In this document: positions 32,651 through 41,557 of the stretch, one piece after another
Layout: each line of letters begins with the position of its first letter
Position numbering within the stretch: position 1 is the stretch's first letter
NCBI RefSeq assembly: GCF_000235425.2
Contig: NZ_KI912267.1
Span: 2,658-66,657 of the forward strand
DNA length: 64,000 nt
Source of the DNA: Pseudofrankia saprophytica
Lineage (GTDB): Bacteria; Actinomycetota; Actinomycetes; Frankiales; Frankiaceae
Direction: 5' to 3'
Position numbers and translations under genes: made by a program
Notes under the pieces: generated by a model
Told to the model about the DNA's origin: nothing
The model's input: the letters and a program-made list of their open reading frames with translations, nothing else
The model's database searches: none

Positions 32651-32691
32651 CGTCACACGATCGGGCGCAACCCGGCTCCCCTTATCCACAG

Positions 32692-32700
32692 GTGAGGCCG
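32692..32700 (+). promoter_or_regulatory. Single DnaA box (TTATCCACA) in the lexA leader
   Basis: A perfect 9-mer DnaA box of the E. coli type between the lexA promoter and coding region. As a single site it could be chance. Confidence 0.4.
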
Positions 32701-32758
32701 ATGAGAAGCCGGCGGCCCGGTCCCGCACCATGACCTTGAGCGAGGGAGAACCTAGGCC

Positions 32759-33607
32759 ATGACCACGCAGGGCAGGGGGCCGCGCAGGGCAGGACGCCCG
32801 TCGGCCAGCGGCGACGAGGAGAGCGACGGCACCGTACGCGCCTTCCCCGACGGCCCCGTCGACGACGACGGCCTGACTCCCCGTCAGCGCAAGGTGCTCG
32901 AGGTGATCCGTGACGCGGTCGAGCGGCGCGGCTACCCGCCGAGCGTGCGCGAGATCGGCGAGGCGGTGGGCCTGACCAGCACCAGCAGCGTCGCGCACCA
33001 GCTCAGGATGCTCGAGGACAAGGGCCTGCTGCGCCGCGACCCGAACCGGCCGCGGGCGATCGAGGTGGTCTCCCCCGAGGGTGGCCGGCCGGTCAGGCCG
33101 ATCCCGAAGACCCGGCAGACGGCCGGCGCGGGCAGGGGCCGGGGCGGCGTGAGCCCGCTGCGGGTGCACACGCTCGGCCCGGCCGACGACGCGCTCGCCC
33201 GCGAGGCCGGCGAGCAGGACTCGCTGAAGGCGGCGACCGCCTACGTGCCGCTGGTCGGCCGGATCGCCGCCGGTGGGCCGATCCTCGCCGAGCAGGCGGT
33301 CGAGGACGTGCTGCCGCTGCCGCGTGAGATCGTCGGCGAGGGCACCCTGTTCCTGCTCCGGGTCGTCGGCGACTCGATGATCAACGCGGCGATCTGCGAC
33401 GGCGACCTGGTGGCGGTCCGCCAGCAGCCGGTCGCCGAGAACGGCGAGATCGTCGCCGCCCTGATCGACGGGGAGGCGACCGTCAAGCGGCTGCGCCGCC
33501 GGGACGGCCACGCGTGGCTCCAGCCGGAGAACCCGGCCTTCCACGACATCCCCGGCGACGACGCCACCATCCTCGGCCGCGTCGTCGCCGTCATGCGCCG
33601 CGTCTGA
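32759..33607 (+). CDS. lexA: LexA repressor
   Basis: A 282-residue SOS repressor. The N-terminal winged helix spans about 38-105 ([43 protein letters not shown]). The C-terminal peptidase domain has the Ala-Gly cleavage site in VGRIAAGG near 170, the catalytic Ser in GDSM near 206 and Lys in ATVKRL near 243. Upon DNA damage RecA filaments trigger self-cleavage and derepression. It is longer than E. coli LexA (202 residues) because of a 37-residue N-terminal tail and a 55-residue Arg/Gly-rich linker between domains, as in other Frankia-like proteins. An SOS box overlaps its promoter. Confidence 0.96.
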   Translation: MTTQGRGPRRAGRPSASGDEESDGTVRAFPDGPVDDDGLTPRQRKVLEVIRDAVERRGYPPSVREIGEAVGLTSTSSVAHQLRMLEDKGLLRRDPNRPRAIEVVSPEGGRPVRPIPKTRQTAGAGRGRGGVSPLRVHTLGPADDALAREAGEQDSLKAATAYVPLVGRIAAGGPILAEQAVEDVLPLPREIVGEGTLFLLRVVGDSMINAAICDGDLVAVRQQPVAENGEIVAALIDGEATVKRLRRRDGHAWLQPENPAFHDIPGDDATILGRVVAVMRRV

Positions 33608-33641
33608 GCACTCCGTGAGGCGCTGAGACTGAACTCGGCTA

Positions 33642-33667
33642 GCCGAACTCGGCTAGCCGAGTTCGGC
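33642..33667. terminator. Palindromic terminator between lexA and the membrane-protein gene
   Basis: An 11-bp perfect stem with loop CTAG covers the stop codon of the minus-strand gene (33653-33655) and ends the lexA transcript on the plus strand. A second partial copy of GAACTCGGCTAGCC lies just before it. Confidence 0.75.
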
Positions 33668-34948
33668 CTTGCGGTGGATCGAGTAGTGGAGCACGAGGAA
33701 CGGCAGGCCGAACACCCAGAACTCGTGTTCGGCTCGCAGCTCGCCGTCCTCGAGGTAGACGTCGAGCTGCTCGGCGAAGCCGTGGACCGCCGCGGCGGTC
33801 AGCTCCTTCGTCTCCGCGTCCACATAGGTCAGATAGTGCCCGGGCTGGTCCAGGTCGCCGCGGCTGGACAGCACCAGCCCGCCGCCGGCCCGCGCGGTCG
33901 GCGCGAGGGTGGCCGTGAAGCTGGCCTGTGGCAGCGGGAAGCCGACGCTGACGTAGCCGCGGCCGTCCCGGCGGTAGGTCGTGTAGATCCCCACGTAGAT
34001 GGGTTCGTCGTTGTCGACGTACGACCTGATCCAGCCCCGGATGCTTACGGTGCCGTCGTCGGTGCCGCTGATCGTGTCGATCCGGCTGCGAACCCCACGC
34101 TGCGCCTCTCGCTGGTTCATGGGCACGTTCGCCTGCCCCAGCGGGCGCGCGAGCACGGTGCGGTAGAGCAGGTAGCCGGGCCGCACCCACAACCGCCATC
34201 GCGGAACGATGTCGAGGGTGAACCGGGTGGTGTGCTCGTAGAACTCCCGCACCAGCGGGGCGACGGTCGCGGGATCGAACTCGGGGCCGGCCAGCTCGTC
34301 CAGCGAGGCGACGATCCCGACGTCGGGGGCGGCGGCCTGGTAGTCGCCGCCGAGCACCTCGGCCAGGTCGCGCACGTAGCCCGTCCCGACATAGCGGGTC
34401 CGCGCCACCAGCGGGACCACGAACGGCAGATCCGCGGGGCTGACCCGTTCGGCGAGCATCATCACCTGCGGGTCCCGGAAGATCGCCGCCGACACGGTCC
34501 GGAAGGCGAGCACGGTGGCCGCGCCGACGATCGCGGCAGGGACGTCGCCCCAGAGCAGCCGGCACCCGTAGCCGATGGCGAGCCCCACCAGCGGGCCAAG
34601 CACCACCTTCTGCGGACGGAGCCCCAGCGCGCCGGCCAGCGCGCCGGCGACCAGGCCCACGACCACCGGCCCGGCCCCGGTCACCGCCGCCAGCGCCCAC
34701 GCCAGGGGCGCCGCCATCGCGGTGCTCATCACGATGCGCGACCACAACGCGGGGATCTGGCCGGGACGCTGCCGCGCCCGCGCGACCGCCTCCGACACCG
34801 TCGTCAGCAGGCCACCGACGACGGCCGCCGCGATCATGGGGAGCGCACCCCACCGAGTGGCGAGGGACAGCCCGGCGACCGCGCCGATGACAGCGGCCAG
34901 CCCGAGCGAACCGGGCTTGTCCGCCTTGCCCGATTCCTCCACGGCCAC
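33653..34948 (-). CDS. Conserved membrane protein of unknown function
   Basis: A 431-residue protein with four to six hydrophobic segments in the first 190 residues ([79 protein letters not shown]). About 240 mostly beta-like soluble residues follow, including the patterns [20 protein letters not shown] and [29 protein letters not shown] know no function; similar proteins lie near lexA/hflX in related genomes as far as I recall. GTG at 34948 has TAGGTT exactly six bases before it, so the mRNA is probably leaderless. It follows hflX after 40 bases on the same strand. Confidence 0.7.
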   Translation of the reverse strand: MAVEESGKADKPGSLGLAAVIGAVAGLSLATRWGALPMIAAAVVGGLLTTVSEAVARARQRPGQIPALWSRIVMSTAMAAPLAWALAAVTGAGPVVVGLVAGALAGALGLRPQKVVLGPLVGLAIGYGCRLLWGDVPAAIVGAATVLAFRTVSAAIFRDPQVMMLAERVSPADLPFVVPLVARTRYVGTGYVRDLAEVLGGDYQAAAPDVGIVASLDELAGPEFDPATVAPLVREFYEHTTRFTLDIVPRWRLWVRPGYLLYRTVLARPLGQANVPMNQREAQRGVRSRIDTISGTDDGTVSIRGWIRSYVDNDEPIYVGIYTTYRRDGRGYVSVGFPLPQASFTATLAPTARAGGGLVLSSRGDLDQPGHYLTYVDAETKELTAAAVHGFAEQLDVYLEDGELRAEHEFWVFGLPFLVLHYSIHRKAELG

Positions 34949-34954
34949 GCCACG

Positions 34955-34960
34955 AACCTA
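34955..34960 (-). promoter_or_regulatory. -10 element (TAGGTT) of a leaderless membrane-protein transcript
   Basis: TANNNT hexamer six bases before the GTG at 34948. Confidence 0.5.
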
Positions 34961-34988
34961 CCGACAGGCGCCGTGGCGGTGATGCGCC

Positions 34989-36605
34989 CTAGGCGTCGAC
35001 GCTCTGGCGGAAGGCGTCCAGGTCGGCGGCCAGGCCCGCGGAGACGCGAGCGCGCAGCTCGGTGCCCGTCGCGGTGTGCGCCTGGTCGAGAACCTCACCG
35101 GACTCGTGGATCCGGGCGACGAGATCCCCGCGGTTGTACGGGACGAGGACGTCGACCTCGACCTGCGGGTGCGGCACCCGGGCGGCCAGGGCCTCCACCA
35201 GCTCCTCCAGGCCGGCACCCGTCCGCGCCGACACGCACACCGCGTCGGGAGCGATCCGCTTGATGCCCGCGACCGTCGTCTTGTCGGCGATGTCGGTCTT
35301 GTTCACCACGATGAGCTCGGGCACGTCGCCGGCGTCGATGTCGTTCAGCACCTCGCGCACGGCCGAGAGCTGCCCGATCGGGTCCGGATGCGAGCCGTCG
35401 ACCACATGGATGATCAGATCCGCGTCCGCGACCTCTTCGAGCGTGGAGCGGAACGCCTCGACGATCTGGTGGGGCAGGTGGCGGACGAAGCCGACCGTGT
35501 CGGTGAGCGTGAACACCCGGCCGTCGGGCAGCGTCGCGCGGCGCACCGTCGGGTCCAGCGTGGCGAACAGCGCGTTTTCCACGAGCACGCCCGCGCCGGT
35601 CAGCCGGTTGAGCAGCGACGACTTGCCGGCGTTGGTGTAACCGGCGATCGCCACCGAAGGCACCGCGCCGCGCCGACGCGCCGACCGCTTGGTCTCGCGG
35701 ACGGTCTCCATCTCGCGCAGCTCACGCCGCAGCCGGGAGATCCGGGCGCGCAGCCGGCGCCGGTCCGTCTCGATCTTCGTCTCACCGGGGCCGCGGGTAC
35801 CGATCGGGGCGCGGCCACCGGACGCGGCCTGCCGGGACATCGACTCACCCCAGCCTCGCAGCCGCGGCAGCATGTACTGCAGCTGCGCGAGCTCGACCTG
35901 CGCCTTGCCCTCCTTGGACGTGGCGTGCTGGGCGAAGATGTCCAGGATGAGCGCCGTCCGGTCGATGACCTTGACCTTGACGACCTCCTCCAGCTGGCGT
36001 AGCTGGCCCGGAGTGAGCTCACCGTCGCAGATCACCGTGTCGGCCCCGGCCGCGCGGACGACCTCGGCCAGCTCCTTGGCCTTGCCGGAACCGACGTAGG
36101 TCGCGGTGTCCGGCTTGTCCCGGCGCTGGACGAGCGCGTCGAGCACCACCGAGCCGGCGGTCTCCGCCAGCTGGGCCAGCTCGGCCATCGAGGTCTTGGC
36201 ATCCTCGATCGAGCGGGTGGTCCACACACCGATCAGGACCACCTGCTCCAGGCGCAGCTGGCGGTACTCGACCTCGGTGACGTCGGCGAGCTCGGTGGTG
36301 AGCCCCGGCATCCGGCGAAGCGCGTCGCGCTCCTCGACCGCCAGCTCGTCGCCGGCGTCATCGTAGAAACCGAGACCCGGCAGCGTGATCGCGCCACCGG
36401 CGTCGGCGGCGGTGTCCGCCGGTCCGACGGTGTCGGCGGGTTCAGCGGCGCCGGAGTCGGCCGTCAGCACCCTGGCGACCGCCTCGGAAATGTTCCCGTC
36501 GCCCCGCGTTGCGCCGCCGTCCGCATCGATCCCGCTCACGGAATCAATGGGAGAGCTGGGCTCGCGGGTCGGGCTGGTCACTGCGGATTCAGCGGGAAGA
36601 CTCAT
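34989..36605 (-). CDS. hflX: GTPase HflX
   Basis: A 538-residue ribosome-associated GTPase that splits stalled ribosomes under stress. An Ala/Thr-rich tail of about 90 residues precedes the HflX N-terminal domain (VVLIGVW, YVGSGKAKELAEVV, VICDGELTPGQLRQLEE). A coiled-coil follows (GETKIETDRRRLRARI). The G domain has G1 GYTNAGKSSLLN near 337, G3 DTVGFVRHLPH near 387, G4 NKTD near 456 and G5 SARTGAGL. ATG at 36605 is preferred over a start 10 codons earlier. The gene lies between dapF and a membrane protein on the same strand, the usual actinobacterial order. Confidence 0.94.
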   Translation of the reverse strand: MSLPAESAVTSPTREPSSPIDSVSGIDADGGATRGDGNISEAVARVLTADSGAAEPADTVGPADTAADAGGAITLPGLGFYDDAGDELAVEERDALRRMPGLTTELADVTEVEYRQLRLEQVVLIGVWTTRSIEDAKTSMAELAQLAETAGSVVLDALVQRRDKPDTATYVGSGKAKELAEVVRAAGADTVICDGELTPGQLRQLEEVVKVKVIDRTALILDIFAQHATSKEGKAQVELAQLQYMLPRLRGWGESMSRQAASGGRAPIGTRGPGETKIETDRRRLRARISRLRRELREMETVRETKRSARRRGAVPSVAIAGYTNAGKSSLLNRLTGAGVLVENALFATLDPTVRRATLPDGRVFTLTDTVGFVRHLPHQIVEAFRSTLEEVADADLIIHVVDGSHPDPIGQLSAVREVLNDIDAGDVPELIVVNKTDIADKTTVAGIKRIAPDAVCVSARTGAGLEELVEALAARVPHPQVEVDVLVPYNRGDLVARIHESGEVLDQAHTATGTELRARVSAGLAADLDAFRQSVDA

Positions 36606-36885
36606 ACCGTCCGTTCCAACACGACCGGCCCGCACTCGATTCCGCGCGGTGGCCGGTCGGGCCTAGTTGTCCGGGATGTGCGTCCAGGATCGGTGGCACA
36701 CGATCCACGTCTTCACCCCGCTGGCGCGGGCCACGCATTCACCCCGCTGACGCGGGAACCGCCACGCCTTCGGTGACGGTAGCGTGCCACGCCCGGCGTG
36801 CTCCCGCGACGGGATTTCCGCGCAGGACCACGGCCCGGCGCGCCGGCACGGCCGTGTCCGAAGCCGCGCGGCCGCGGCCGGCGGC
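36606..36885. other. Intergenic region between dapF and hflX with a short direct repeat
   Basis: About 280 bases. TTCACCCCGCTGGCGCGGG at 36712-36730 recurs with one change at 36738-36756. A bulged stem around 36829-36857 may terminate dapF transcripts. No gene is seen. Confidence 0.45.
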
Positions 36886-37800
36886 CTAGACGAGCCCCGC
36901 GGCCACGGCGGACCGGCTGTCCCCCGCGGCGGCGGCCAGCCAGTCCTGGCGCAGCAGGCCGTCGCTGACCAGCACGGCCGGGCCGCGCAGCCGGACCTGG
37001 TCGTCGTCCCACAGCACGGTCAGCAGGCCGCCCGGCACCGCCACCGGCACCGCCACCCCCGGTCCCAGGCCCGCCCGGGTGGCGCTGGCCACCGCGACGG
37101 CGCAGGCTCCGGTCCCACAGGACAGCGTCTCCCCGACGCCCCGCTCGTACACCCGCATCGCCACGGCGTCCGGCGCGCCGACGACGATCTCGACGTTCAC
37201 GCCGTCCGGGAACACCTCCGACGGCACGTCCGGCGGCCTGGTCAGGTCGAGCGCGGCGAGGCCCGCCGGGCTCAGGTCGTCGGCGAAGCAGACCGCGTGC
37301 GGGTTGCCCATCGACACCGGGGTGGCCCGCCAGGTCCGCCCGGCGAGCGTCACGGTCGCCGCGCCCGCGGAGCCGACCAACCCAGGCCCCATCTCGACCG
37401 TCACCGCACCCTCGGCGGGCACGTCCGCGACCCGCACACCCGCCCGGGTCAGGACCGGGATCAGGCCGGGCGGCTCGTAGCCGGCGTCGACGAGATACCG
37501 GCCGAAGACCCGCAGCCCGTTGCCGCACATCTCGGCGAGCGACCCGTCCGCATTGCGGTAGTCCATGAACCAGCGGGCCGCCTCGGCCGGCGTCCCGGCC
37601 TGGGAGGCCCACGCCGCGGACCGCGCGGAGGCCCACGGGTCGGCCGCGGCCAGCACCACCCGCAACACCCCGTCGGCGCCGACACCGGTCCGCCGGTCAC
37701 ACAGCGCCCGCACCAGCTCCGGCGTCAGGTCGAGGTCACCGTCCGGATCCGGCACGATCACGAAGTCGTTACCCGTCCCATGCCCCTTCACGAACCGCAC
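36886..37800 (-). CDS. dapF: Diaminopimelate epimerase
   Basis: A 304-residue enzyme that converts LL- to meso-diaminopimelate for lysine and peptidoglycan. Both catalytic cysteines are present: EMCGNGLRVF near residue 90 and SCGTGACAVAVA near 230. FVKGHGTGNDFV at the N-terminus and ADGVLRV, SMGNPHAVCF complete the family pattern. A 25-residue Ala/Trp-rich insertion (DPWASARSAAWASQAG) precedes the first Cys region. GTG at 37800 has TACGCT exactly six bases upstream, a leaderless start. Neighbours miaA and hflX follow the common actinobacterial order. Confidence 0.95.
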   Translation of the reverse strand: MRFVKGHGTGNDFVIVPDPDGDLDLTPELVRALCDRRTGVGADGVLRVVLAAADPWASARSAAWASQAGTPAEAARWFMDYRNADGSLAEMCGNGLRVFGRYLVDAGYEPPGLIPVLTRAGVRVADVPAEGAVTVEMGPGLVGSAGAATVTLAGRTWRATPVSMGNPHAVCFADDLSPAGLAALDLTRPPDVPSEVFPDGVNVEIVVGAPDAVAMRVYERGVGETLSCGTGACAVAVASATRAGLGPGVAVPVAVPGGLLTVLWDDDQVRLRGPAVLVSDGLLRQDWLAAAAGDSRSAVAAGLV

Positions 37801-37806
37801 CCCAGA

Positions 37807-37812
37807 AGCGTA
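37807..37812 (-). promoter_or_regulatory. -10 element (TACGCT) of a leaderless dapF transcript
   Basis: TANNNT hexamer six bases before the GTG at 37800. Confidence 0.55.
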
Positions 37813-37847
37813 CGGCGGTGGCGGGCCGGGCCGCGGGCCCGGCGTCG

Positions 37848-38720
37848 TCAGGCGGTGGGCTGCATGTCGTAGGGAGCGGCGGGGCCGGGGGTGCCAGGGG
37901 AAGGGGGGTGGCGGGTGTGGGTGGGGCGGCCGCGGCCCAGGGCGAGGAGGCGGGCGTCGTCGACGGGCAGGGGCGGGCAGAAGACCGGGCCGGCGGCGCG
38001 GTCGCAGCCGAGGCTGGCGACGCGGCCGGCGAACCGGGCGGTGTCGACGCCGTCGACGAGCACGACGGCGTGGCGGCGGTGCGCGAGCGCGACCATCGAG
38101 GCGAAGACCGCCTCGCCCTCGAGGTCACGCAGGGTGGCTCGCAGGAACCGGTCGTCCACGCGGACCAGGTCGAGCGGCAGCAGGTCGAGCGTGGCCGGCG
38201 AGCCGATCCAGCTGCCGAACGCCCGGACCGCGACCGCGACGCCGCTGGTGCGCAGCCCGGCGAGCAGGCGCGGCAGCGACGGCGCCGCCCGGCCCAGGGT
38301 CTCCTCGGTGAACGCGAGCCCGACGGCGCCCGGGGGCAGGGCACCCCGGTCGCGGACGAGTGCGGTCACCTCGGCGGCGAACGTCGGCCGGGCGAGCTGA
38401 CGGGAGCCGACGTGCAGCCACAGCCTGGGCGGGCGGATGTGGGTGCCGGCCGCCATCCGGTGCCAGGTGCGGCACTCGGTGATGGCGGCCCGTAGCGCCC
38501 ACAGGTCGAGCTGGTCGGCGAGGCCCGCGAACCGGGCGATGGCGCGGACGTCTCCGGTGTCGAGCAGGCCCCGGTCGGGGTGAGCCCACTGGAGGCGAGC
38601 CGTCATGCCGGGGACGGATCCGGTGCGCAGATCCACCTCTGGTTCGAAGGAGAACCTGAGGGTGCCGTCATCGAAGGCGGCATACAAGGCATGTATGAGC
38701 GCTAGGTCGAGCTCGGTCAC
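37848..38720 (-). CDS. Degenerate EAL-domain protein
   Basis: A 290-residue protein with the overall pattern of an EAL (cyclic-di-GMP phosphodiesterase) domain, but the metal- and substrate-binding residues are changed. The EAL triad is replaced (FSFEPEVDLRTG), the expected DDFGTGYSS loop reads VRAFGSWIGSPATL, and the Asn/Glu motif in the second strand reads LWLHVGSRQL. VRVDDRFLR and VVLVDGVDT mark the later strands. It is probably catalytically inactive and could bind a ligand or partner. GTG at 38720 has GGAGAGG seven bases upstream. The last 35 residues are Pro/Gly/His-rich. It sits between dapF and miaA, both unrelated in function. Confidence 0.72.
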   Translation of the reverse strand: MTELDLALIHALYAAFDDGTLRFSFEPEVDLRTGSVPGMTARLQWAHPDRGLLDTGDVRAIARFAGLADQLDLWALRAAITECRTWHRMAAGTHIRPPRLWLHVGSRQLARPTFAAEVTALVRDRGALPPGAVGLAFTEETLGRAAPSLPRLLAGLRTSGVAVAVRAFGSWIGSPATLDLLPLDLVRVDDRFLRATLRDLEGEAVFASMVALAHRRHAVVLVDGVDTARFAGRVASLGCDRAAGPVFCPPLPVDDARLLALGRGRPTHTRHPPSPGTPGPAAPYDMQPTA

Positions 38721-38854
38721 GCAGGCCTCTCCCGGACGCCGGGATGGACCAGCCATGCCTCCGCTGGCGCACCACAGCGAGGGAACGGTCGGTCGTACGT
38801 CAGGCCGACGGGCGCACCACTGTCACGAGGCTTCACCCGGAGGCCCTGCCAATA

Positions 38855-39775
38855 TCAGAGCGAGCCCACCAGGCGGCGGACGGTGCCGACATCGGGCTGG
38901 CCAAGCCAGAATATCCGTGGATCACGCTTGAACCATGACCTTTGGCGACGCGCGAAGCGGCGCGTCGCGGTCACCGTCGCGGACTGGGCGTCCTCGGACG
39001 AAGCGAACTCGCCGTAGATCCAGCCGAGCACCTGGGCATAGCCGAGTGCCCGCGACGCCGTCCGGCCGGTCGAGAGCCCAACCTTGTCCAGCTCGCGGAC
39101 CTCGTCGAGGAACCCGGCCGCCCACATCCGGTCGACCCGCAGCGCGATCCGCGCGTCGAGATCCTCCCGGTCGACGCCGATCATGACCACGTCATAGCGC
39201 GACCGGTGTTCGGGCAACGTGGCGGTGAATCCGCCGGTCAGGGCGACGACCTCGAGCGCCCGCACGATCCGCCGGCCGTTGGTCGGCAGGATCGCCGCCG
39301 CCGCCTCGGGAGCGGCGGCGGCGAGCTCGGCGTGCAGCGCCGCCGGGCCGTCCTCGGCGAGCCGTTGCTCGAGCCTCGCCCGCACCACGGGGTCGGTGCC
39401 GGGGAACTCCAGCTCATCGAGCACGGCCCGCACGTACAGGCCCGATCCGCCGACCAGGACCGGCACCCGCCCCTCGGCCAGCAGGCGGTCGACGACGAGG
39501 CGGGCGTCCCGCTGGTAGCTGGCGACGTCGGCCGTCCTGGTCACGTCCCAGACGTCGAGGAGATGATGCGGGATCCCCCGCCGCTCGGCCGGCGGAACCT
39601 TGGCCGTGCCTATGTCCATCCCGCGGTAGAGCTGCATCGAGTCCGCATTGATGATCTCGGCGACGCCGTCGCCCAGCGAGGCGGCGAAGTCGATCGCCAG
39701 ATCGCTCTTGCCGGCCGCGGTGGGCCCGACGATCGCGACGACCCGGCCGCCGCGCCCCCGATCATCCTGTCGCAC
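38855..39775 (-). CDS. miaA: tRNA dimethylallyltransferase
   Basis: A 306-residue enzyme that transfers a dimethylallyl group to A37 of tRNAs reading UNN codons. P-loop VGPTAAGKSDLA near residue 17, INADSMQLYRGMDIGTAK (DSxQ substrate motif) near 43, VGGSGLYVRA near 108, and the tRNA-contact part RRFARRQRSWFKRDPRI near the C-terminus are all present. The i6A product is the substrate of MiaB, encoded 1.8 kb upstream on the same strand. GTG start without a clear ribosome site. Confidence 0.95.
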   Translation of the reverse strand: MRQDDRGRGGRVVAIVGPTAAGKSDLAIDFAASLGDGVAEIINADSMQLYRGMDIGTAKVPPAERRGIPHHLLDVWDVTRTADVASYQRDARLVVDRLLAEGRVPVLVGGSGLYVRAVLDELEFPGTDPVVRARLEQRLAEDGPAALHAELAAAAPEAAAAILPTNGRRIVRALEVVALTGGFTATLPEHRSRYDVVMIGVDREDLDARIALRVDRMWAAGFLDEVRELDKVGLSTGRTASRALGYAQVLGWIYGEFASSEDAQSATVTATRRFARRQRSWFKRDPRIFWLGQPDVGTVRRLVGSL

Positions 39776-39878
39776 AGGTTCAAGCCTGCCACGCGCACCG
39801 CTCCGCGAGCCCGCCGGCCGAGATCGGCGCCCTGGCTCGCCTCAGCGGCGCGCGGGCCGGCTGAGCTCGGCCGACCGT

Positions 39879-40766
39879 TCAGCTGACCTCGGCGGTGGCC
39901 TCGCAGGCGGGGAGCGTCTCCGTGGACGATCCGGCGACGGCGTCGCGGACGAAGCCGACGAGGACGTCCGCCGTGCCGGCGGGGTTCTGGGCCGCGGGCG
40001 AGTGCAGCGCGTCGGGAATGACGGCGTAGCGGGCACCGAGGCGGGTCGCCATGTCGGCCTGCATGGCCGGCGGCCAGGCGTCGTCGCCGACGCCGTGGGT
40101 GACCAGGAGGGGAATGGCGTGCGCCGCGGCGGCGGCGGCCGCGTCCGCGACCCGGTCGGGCTCGGCGAGCAGCGCCTCCCCCATGGCCAGCATCCCCCGC
40201 TCGGAACTGGCGAAGAAGCGCTGGCGCAGGAACTCGGCCTCCGCCGGCGGCCGGACGGTGGTGTCGATGGCGCGCACACCTTCCCAGACCCCGGCGCGCC
40301 CAGCCTGTCGATACAGGGCGAACATCGCGTGCAGCGCCAGCCCGCGCGGCCCCACGATCGCCGCCGGGCCGGATCCGAGCAGCACGACGGAGGCGATCGC
40401 CGCCGGATGGGCGATCAGCGCGGCCCTGGCCACCAGCCCGCCGAAGGAGTGCCCGACGAGGTGCACCCGCGTACCCAGCTGGGCGGCGGCGAGGGCCACG
40501 TCGGCGGCGAGGGCGTCGATGGCGAACTGGCTGTCCGGCTCGTCCGCGTCGGCGACGGACTCGTACTGCCCCCGCAGGTCGACCGCGACGGCCCGCAGAC
40601 CAGCGGCGGCCAGCAGCGGCAGGACGGGGGCGAAGTCCTCCTTGCTGCCGGTGTAGCCCGGCAGCATGACGACGGTGGGGAGGTCGTCCTGGCCGGCGGC
40701 GAGCGCCGCCAGACCGGCCACCGTCGTGCGCCGCGGTGGGCCCGGCTGCGCAGCGGACGCCGTCAC
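39879..40766 (-). CDS. Alpha/beta hydrolase
   Basis: A 295-residue alpha/beta-fold hydrolase. The nucleophile elbow is GHSFGGLVARA near 121-131; a C-terminal LLVTHGVGDDAWPP supplies the likely Asp and ALHSPAAQNP the His. The oxyanion-hole region is MLPGYTGSKEDF near 35-46. No signal peptide; substrate unknown. GTG at 40766 overlaps the stop of the extradiol-dioxygenase-like gene (GTGA), so the two are co-translated. It lies 103 bases upstream of miaA. Confidence 0.8.
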   Translation of the reverse strand: MTASAAQPGPPRRTTVAGLAALAAGQDDLPTVVMLPGYTGSKEDFAPVLPLLAAAGLRAVAVDLRGQYESVADADEPDSQFAIDALAADVALAAAQLGTRVHLVGHSFGGLVARAALIAHPAAIASVVLLGSGPAAIVGPRGLALHAMFALYRQAGRAGVWEGVRAIDTTVRPPAEAEFLRQRFFASSERGMLAMGEALLAEPDRVADAAAAAAAHAIPLLVTHGVGDDAWPPAMQADMATRLGARYAVIPDALHSPAAQNPAGTADVLVGFVRDAVAGSSTETLPACEATAEVS

Positions 40767-41557
40767 GCGGCACCTCCCCGTTCCCACACGCACACGAAGT
40801 AGCCGACGCCGTAGGGGGCGTCGGCGTAGAGCGGGTCCGCGGTCCACCCCGCGGCACCGGCGGCGCGCACGGCGCCGGCAAGCACCTGCCAGGAAGCCCG
40901 ACCGGCGACCAGCAGGTCCGCGGCGAGTCCGGGCTCCAGGCCGAGCAGGGCGGTGAGGTCCACGTCCGCGAGCGCCCGCCCGACGATCTCGTCGTACGGT
41001 TGCGCCCGCTCGTCGAGCGACCCCGGGGCCTTCGCCGTCCGCCGCGCGCTCCCGTCACCCATCACCAGCAGGGCGACCCGCTCCCCCGCCGCCGCGGCGG
41101 CCGCCACCAGCCCGCCGCCGAGCGCCGCGGCCTCGGCCGGTTCGGCCTTCGGGGACACGCCGAGCCCGCGGCGCGCCGCCTCCCAGCCGGTCTCGGCGAG
41201 CAGCCAGGCACCGACCGCCAGCGACAACGGCAGCCGGCGACCGTCCGTGCCCACGTCTGTGCCGGCGTTCACGGACCCCGCGGCGGCCCGCCCGGCGCCG
41301 GCCGGCGGCCCGAGGGGGACGCGGAAGTCGACGCCGAAGCCGCGGAAGTCGCCGACCGCGTCCGGACCGTAGGGCCGGGAACCGGTCGCGAGCGCCTCCG
41401 GGTCGTCGCCGACGGCGAGGACGACGTCGGGGTTCGCCGCGCGCAGCCGGCGGACGGCGGCGAGCGCCGGTTCCCGCGCGGCCACCGGCTCACCGGCGCC
41501 GACCTGGGGTACGAGCAGGGGTGGATGCGGGCAGACCGCCGCGGCGACGAGCGTCAC
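40763..41557 (-). CDS. Class III extradiol dioxygenase superfamily protein
   Basis: A 264-residue protein of the LigB/class III extradiol ring-cleavage superfamily, the type found beside miaB and miaA in Streptomyces. [15 protein letters not shown] near the N-terminus contains a conserved metal-ligand His; a second His of active dioxygenases is not obvious, so it may be non-catalytic. [16 protein letters not shown] and the C-terminal APYGVGYFV are family-typical. GTG at 41557 overlaps the miaB stop and its own stop overlaps the hydrolase GTG, so the three genes miaB, this one and the hydrolase form a coupled operon. Function unknown. Confidence 0.78.
   Translation of the reverse strand: MTLVAAAVCPHPPLLVPQVGAGEPVAAREPALAAVRRLRAANPDVVLAVGDDPEALATGSRPYGPDAVGDFRGFGVDFRVPLGPPAGAGRAAAGSVNAGTDVGTDGRRLPLSLAVGAWLLAETGWEAARRGLGVSPKAEPAEAAALGGGLVAAAAAAGERVALLVMGDGSARRTAKAPGSLDERAQPYDEIVGRALADVDLTALLGLEPGLAADLLVAGRASWQVLAGAVRAAGAAGWTADPLYADAPYGVGYFVCVWERGGAA

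Larger units (their letters stand above)
32324..32758. other. Intergenic region between the small membrane-protein gene and lexA
   Basis: About 435 bases. The lexA-proximal 150 bases hold the SOS box, promoter and a DnaA box; the first 280 bases show no gene or strong structure. Confidence 0.5.

Noticed and set aside
36712-36756. CCCGCG-type direct repeats resembling the hairpin of type I-E CRISPR repeats
   Set aside because: Only two copies, spaced 26 bases apart with no spacer of normal length and no cas gene nearby.
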